A stretch of DNA of 64,000 nt. Source: Ophioderma brevispina (lineage: Eukaryota; Echinodermata; Ophiuroidea; Amphilepidida; Ophiodermatidae). Each line of letters begins with the position of its first letter. The stretch's first letter is position 1. Both the position numbers and the translations under genes were made by a program. The stretch is taken from positions 42,030-106,029 of the forward strand of contig JAMKCH010041434.1 in NCBI GenBank assembly GCA_023653785.1, in the 5' to 3' direction. This document shows, piece by piece, positions 58,179 through 64,000 of the stretch. The notes below the pieces were generated by a model that was given only the letters and a program-made list of their open reading frames with translations, was not told the DNA's origin and searched no databases.

Positions 58179-59524
58179 TACAAAGTATCTTGATTGACCA
58201 GTTTGGATTTGGGCAGACATAACTTGATAAATAATACTCCTTGACAGTTTTGGATTAGTCTAACTGGATAGATCTCTGGTTCAGCTGGATAGACTTGATT
58301 AACCTGCAAATTGATGCAAATGTTCGGATTTGGTCTGACTGCCAAAGCTCAATATAATCCCTCATTAAAGTATTGACATAGACTATAGACTAGACTTTCA
58401 AACTACATCTGTCTAGACCATATCAATTAACCAACCATGTTGAGGGACACCAAGACGCATTCCAGTACACACCAATACATTCCCTGTCAATTATCCCTAT
58501 TCCATCGCTAAACATGGATCGATTGACAGCTTATGTATTGAGTCCTGGAATGTATGCAATCTTGTCCACCAACGTGTCTGTCGCTGACGTCATTGAATAC
58601 GTTCTATATTACCGCAGAGGAATAACCCAACAAACGGTTAAACACGTGATTAGTTTTTAAAAACCGCCCCATATTAAAGTCATAATAATAATACCAGCAA
58701 ATGTTAACATTTTTAACCAACATTGTGCAAAGAGAAACTAATCCAACGTTGATCACAGTTTAATTTCAACCAATAATCACATATTAAAATTTTGTTTGAA
58801 TCATAAAGCTTTGCTTTTCGCCTGGTAACCTAGGTTGACAAATATTACCAACAGATTTTAAAATTTTAATCAACGTTTTTATAACACGATAAAAGTCATG
58901 AGACTGTTTTATTTTTTCGGAACATTTTTCAGCCGCAAACAATTGCTTTAGTAATAAAAACATCAACTGAGTAAATAACTGTAAGTATCCCTTGACGTGG
59001 TATCCATCTTTCAAACACCACGGCTATTCCCTGTAATAGCCCTAGGGCTGTTATGGATCTTGTGCTGGCGTGTAAGTGTGGATGTTTTATATTATTAAAG
59101 CGTTCATCCAATAATTACGAGCTCACTCATCCGATCTTTTTTTTTTTACGTAATGTGTCACGGCACCGTTATTTCCTATATCTGTGGGCCTTTGGGATAA
59201 TTGACTTTTTGAACGTACATTTTCGTTTCAGTAACGAACTGCTTCTTTCCTCCTTTATGATTAGAGTAAATCCACGCAACCGTAGACTATCTACTCCCTT
59301 TAGAACAGGTAGAAGTTTTGAAATTGGGAAGGGTGATCTAGGTTAAAAATCGTAATTTGAAACCGAGGAGCGCAAGAAATACTTAGTCCATATTGGAATG
59401 TTTTTGAGTTACAGTCTTTTTATTTTTTTAAACCTATTGTAAGGACTTTCCTTGGCTATACAATTTACAATTTAGCATGCTTCATAGGAACATAACTTGG
59501 GATGATCTGAGGAGGCAAAATTGT
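58179..59524. other. Anonymous sequence
   Basis: Short frames at 58784-59346 on both strands overlap and match nothing. 59370-59520 may be a third, strongly degraded unit of the following tandem repeat. Confidence 0.35.
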
Positions 59525-59930
59525 GCTGGCACGGGCAATTGATTACGAAGAAAAATCAATATATCGATTTGGACTTAAGTACTTTTTGTCGCTAAAATTG
59601 GAGTAATGTCCAGTTTTTATTAATATTGGCTATAAAACTAACTTCCAGATTTCTCAAAATTCCTTAAAAAAGTGGCTAAACCATAATCAAAACCCTCTTT
59701 AACATGGTAACTAAACCCGGGAGAGTGTGCTACGGGCAATTGATTATAGATAAATCAATACAATCGATTTTTGGACTTAAGCACTTCTTGGGCTCAAATG
59801 GAGTCATTCCTATTTCATTGCTTAGAAGAACGTCACGACTTCCTAGGATTTCCTTCCAAGTGGCCAAAACAACAACAAACAGTGAATTTTTTATACAAAT
59901 TTTTTTGAAAATACCGTATTTTTTCTTCAC
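59525..59930 (+). repeat. Tandem repeat, unit about 203 bp, two diverged copies
   Basis: CACGGGCAATTGATTACGAA and CTACGGGCAATTGATTATAG start the two units. Then AAATCAATA-ATCGATTT-GGACTTAAG, TGGAGT-ATTCC-type and AAGTGGC-AAAC words follow in both. Divergence is higher than in the 30-kb tandem repeat. Confidence 0.65.
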
Positions 59931-60916
59931 ATCCTGTTATCTTCTTTACTCATTAGATAATCACCATTGAGCTGTACGTTTGCTATTAATCCCGTTGCTA
60001 TTATGGGTGGCACTTTGCACTCAGGTCTCATTTAGACATTTGAACTACGATCGAATATCTTTATCTTTTCCAAGAACAGATAAAAGACGGATTTGTTGGC
60101 AACAGAACCTTTCTGTACAGGTGTTTCACATCAGCACCTGCAAGAAGATTCCGCGATCATAAATTATGTTAAAGAGCTACTCGTTACTAGCGCCCGCTCC
60201 ATTATGTACGTCATTCAACGTGTCACGTCCATAGAAGCACTGGCAGATCTACATAGGGGCATCCTACCAATCATCACGCAAAATTGGAATCACCTTACTT
60301 TCATGAAGCTTTCATGGATATCGGTTGAACCCATAATGAAACATCGTTAATATAAACGAAAATGGCCTTTAACAGAAAAGCAGTATACGAGAAAGAACAT
60401 ATAACATTCATACCTTCTAAAACCAATATTGTAGATTTCAAAATGAGTGGACTCGTTAAAAGTTTTTAGGTCTGTCCATTCACCATGAGAGTAAGAGGAT
60501 TTATTTTATGGCCACAGGTAAAAAAAGTTTTATGTACTCATATCAATGTACAGAATAGATTGTGCCTGTATGAATATGAATTTGATTCAAGTCCTACTTG
60601 AAAGATTCAACCCGGTTTTTTTCCAATTGAAGATCAGATGAAATGACCAGCAATTATTTAACGTTTGTTATTTGAACACGACTTACCTTTGACCTGCAAA
60701 TTATTAATTTCCTTATACCAGCAGAGAAATAATGCATTCTTATTCAATCCACACATAACTCCAACTTAGTTTTTATTTGGCCATCCCAAATTAAGCGTAA
60801 CGAAGCGGATTGTAAGTTCCTTGAAATCCCGACCAACAATGTCATAAGTCCTATCATAACAGACCCTTGTGTCAAACTGAACTCGGTCATTCCCAGTAAG
60901 CAGATTGGAAATGTAG
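59931..60916. other. Anonymous sequence
   Basis: Short frames only. No recognised family. Confidence 0.35.
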
Positions 60917-61318
60917 CAGGCCCGTGCCAGGAATTTGATTTGGGGGGGTTTCGGATTGCCAGAGTGGGCCTTTTTTGTCGAGAAACAATTTTTTTTTTTC
61001 TTCGGCGTCGCGCTCCGCTCGCCGTTTGCGTCACATTTTTTACCGTCACATCAAAAATCTGATGAAACATCATCGATCGCCGTTACAAAACACTTACTTA
61101 TAGTAGTATATATGCGTGCAACGACCCTGTTGACCATATAGTCGGGATACCCAAACCCTCACAATAGACCTGACAATCACACACGGCGCCACTTTTAACC
61201 ACCAAACGGACCTTCAACATGCAAAGCGGACCTTCAATGACAAGCGGAACCTTTCTCCTTTATCTTTATCTTTTTTGGGGAGGGGGCGCACCCCCCGCAC
61301 CCCCCCTGCTACGGCCTG
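60917..61318. mobile_element. Short inverted-repeat DNA element, 402 bp, ends CAGGCCCGT
   Basis: The left end is CAGGCCCGTGCCAGGAATTT with a following run of G. The right end, read on the minus strand, is CAGGCCGTAGCAGGGGGG. About 15-18 imperfect inverted bases are followed by G-rich subterminal sequence on both sides. The interior contains CGGCGTCGCGCTCCGCTC. It resembles non-autonomous hAT- or P-like elements. A target-site duplication could not be confirmed. Confidence 0.5.
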
Positions 61319-64000
61319 TTGTGTTAGTAACGTTGTTACCATGCCCACAATAAGGTTTTGTATTGCAACAAAGGTCTAGTCTCCACAGGACAAGGATTAA
61401 CCCTTACATCAATAACATCACATTCAATGAAAATATGCAGAAAACTCTTCACTTATTTTGAAATATTCGGACGGATCTCTACCCCCTGCTCTTGGAGACC
61501 ATTTGTCACTCGAAGTTGTAGAATCTTTTACTTTTGGAAATATGTCGGGCTACATTGAAATGACAGTTTCAAACAAAAATAATCATTTGAAAGATTTATT
61601 TTAGAAATTTTTGAAAATGGGCTGAATAGACCTTAATAATGCACAAAATGGATATACGGCGAGTGATATTCAGTATATCATTATCCTATTGGCACATACG
61701 TTGCCATTACAAATTTTATTGTAAATGACTCTTGACATTTTTGCATTTCGTGCATCGTATGCAAATAAGCTAATTACTCACAGAAATATGCAAAATGAAT
61801 TCTCAAATTGTTTGATTTGCCAAAACAATACTGGGTATGGTATATGATTGTCAATCACATTTATTTCGAATGTTTCCCTTGATACGTTGCTCCTGCTTAG
61901 CAAACAATACCAAACAGCGGTAATCATCCATTGAAAACTATCTGGGGGATTTAAGTAAGAGCGCTCGCGATTTCTTGTGTAGCTCATTTGCTATGTAAAC
62001 GATGTAACATCATGCTCATATACTAGTCCTTTTAAGAACTTAGATGTCTTGTTTTTTATTACTTCTTAAAAAAAAAAATACGCGACGTTCGAATATCACG
62101 AAGAAATTGAATTTGGTAATTCTTGACCTAAAACGTTTTTTTTACATGACCATGGACTGGGGAGCATTTTAACAAACCTTCAATCTATTGAAATCTGGGT
62201 TATTTTACCCTCGTTTTCAAATGGCGAATAAGGTTTGGTACCATAATAATTACGTTTTGTGGAGGGTTCCATTACTCCTCTTGTAGGTAGGTGAAGTTGC
62301 CATCGGAGGATATTATTCACGATCAACATTGTCCGCTAACATGGTATGAAATAATAATTACCAACTTTGCTCAACAGGATCAAATCCGACCTTTGTTTGC
62401 AATAAAACGAGATTATATGCAAGGTGTCACACGGCATTAACTTGTATGGACGACAGGAGAGCTGTGTTATTCTTTTTGTCCGTAACCATTGCATAAACAG
62501 ACAGGGCCTCTATTAAAAGTATCGGTATTTTTTCACCGATGCATTTAATCAAACACCTGAATCAAAGTAGGTCACGAACAATACTATTGTTCGTATGAAC
62601 ATGCTTTTGAAGCGCCCCTAATTCGTGATGGGTCCCTGACGGTCATCAAAGTGTTTCAGACATTCAACAGTCATATTCACCTGGACGCCATTTTGTTGTT
62701 CGTTTGGTCACTGAAACATTTGTAAATTGAATAAAATCCATAGAAGAAATAGGATGTTTTCAAGTTGGAACACAATGATCTGTTGGGTCAATGATGAGTA
62801 ACAACTTTTCTTTGCGTTATTTTTTTTCGAAAGCGTATATTTTTTGAAATATTAATAAAAACCGGACATCTAAGTTAATTGAACAGACAATAAGGACTGA
62901 TATCTAGTACAAGGCACCAGTTAATTTGAAGCAGTTTTTAAAGTGTTACTAGGGGTTTATTTTAATATAAAATGCTCTAAAAGTAAAATAAAGTTTAATT
63001 CTCGAAGTTTTTGAAAAGTTTCCGTTTGTACGCACAAAAGTGAATCGTTTTTACCTATAAATTGTAAATTGTCCAATACCAAGTGTACAGGTGTAATTGT
63101 TGAAATAAACTAAAATATTCGCAAGTCAACCCAAAACACTTGCGTAGAATACTCAAATTATCGACCATAAAGTTACCGGATTGTGGTAGTTGTGACATAT
63201 AAGACATTCTAGAAACAGTCTTTACTACTCTCTGGTAACAAACAAGCCATGCCTTGTAACAAGGCAAGTCATGAAACACATCAGGCGTAACAAAAGGCAC
63301 TAGAAACAGACACGGTTTCCAAAATTATCTTGCAGGGACACTTACCGAAGATTGGTAGGCAACTTCTTAGTGTGCGCCTTTTTGTTGTAGTTAATGCACT
63401 CAAATATTAAAGTAATCAATTTAAATTTTTAGATATTGACTTTCTAATTTGTATACCAACTCAACCTAATTAAATAAATTAAACAAAATCGAGATTCTAA
63501 AGAGTTTATTTGATCCATGCTCTAATAAATACAAGTTACAACCAGTGAAAGTATTTCAATTCTTGTCTCGTTCTGTTTCAAATAGACAAAAACACTCCAA
63601 GAATGAAAATTGTGTCCATTTAAAATGGTAAATCCAACCAGTTTGAATTTAACGAGTTTGAGTAAAAAAAGGGTAACTTCGGGGTAATGTATAATTACAA
63701 CACTGTAAAGTTTGTGTAATAACAACCTTGAAATTGAATTCTGAATTTAAATATTGTTAATTTTTTTTTCATTTCAATTTTTATTTCACCACGGAGGCCC
63801 AAATCAACAAAAAGTTGTTCTTCCTTGGGCCGTTGGTACATCATCAACATATGTAACAAATACAATTATCTTAGCTAAAGTAAAAGCCGAATACATACAA
63901 AATCAGCAAATCTATATGCACAACATGAACAAAAGACCAAAACAATTAAAACAGCAATGTTAACACTCGAGACGTCTTTTTGATTTTCTTCTTGAATCTT
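61319..64000. other. Anonymous sequence
   Basis: AT-rich with many short homopolymers. I see no long frame, tail, inverted repeat or known motif. The frames at 63055-63300 and 63754-63963 are unsupported. Confidence 0.45.

Overview
The window looks like repeat-dense nuclear DNA of an animal, most likely a marine invertebrate. The evidence is AT-rich sequence with no bacterial-style gene packing, remains of at least four classes of eukaryotic mobile element (DIRS-type tyrosine-recombinase retrotransposon, Jockey-like, L2/CR1-like, Tc1/mariner-type and other inverted-repeat DNA elements), and 3' tails of the form GCGCTTTATAAAT followed by (ATT)n. I cannot name a species. I found no intact host protein-coding gene, rRNA, tRNA or CRISPR array. 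Almost every open frame is short and accidental or lies inside a decayed transposon. Related copies inside the window differ by many single-base indels, often in homopolymers. This fits old decay, uncorrected long-read error, or both, so all boundaries are approximate.

Layout. 1-14.4 kb: a mosaic of dispersed repeats, with a block at about 0.42-3.5 kb repeated at about 11.7-13.9 kb, a 1.37-kb inverted-repeat insertion (8.68-10.05 kb) and a clean 813-bp TA-flanked mariner-type element (10.53-11.34 kb). 14.5-17.5 kb: a degenerate Jockey-like retrotransposon on the minus strand. 17.9-18.3 kb: a piece of an L2/CR1-like reverse transcriptase. 19.4-27.4 kb: a DIRS-type element with inverted terminal repeats, a reverse transcriptase, an RNase H and a tyrosine recombinase end. 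Its left half is tandemly duplicated (unit about 2.66 kb), and the second copy is broken by about 1.2 kb of almost pure C.

27.4-35.5 kb: mostly anonymous sequence with small tandem repeats and hairpin elements. 35.8-39.7 kb: a minus-strand L2-like retrotransposon whose reverse transcriptase is split by a 918-bp near-perfect palindrome. Inverted minisatellite modules lie on both sides of it (35.5 and 40.5 kb). 41.6-45.2 kb: a 395-bp inverted-repeat element, then a second Jockey-like copy on the plus strand, inverted relative to the first. 45.4-47.7 kb: a 1.19-kb tandem duplication. 48.2-48.8 kb: the C-terminal end of another non-LTR reverse transcriptase. 48.8-64 kb: dispersed repeats, nested TA-flanked miniature elements (51.5-52.25 kb), a 100-bp-scale poly(A) block and long stretches in which I recognise nothing.

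The elements form no pathway. What can be read is the order of events: insertions nested in older elements, duplications that postdate internal deletions, and insertions that differ between duplicate copies. The most interesting structures are the C-rich block in the DIRS RNase H, the palindrome in the L2-like element, the nested inverted-repeat insertion at 8.7-10.05 kb and the nested MITEs at 51.5-52.25 kb.
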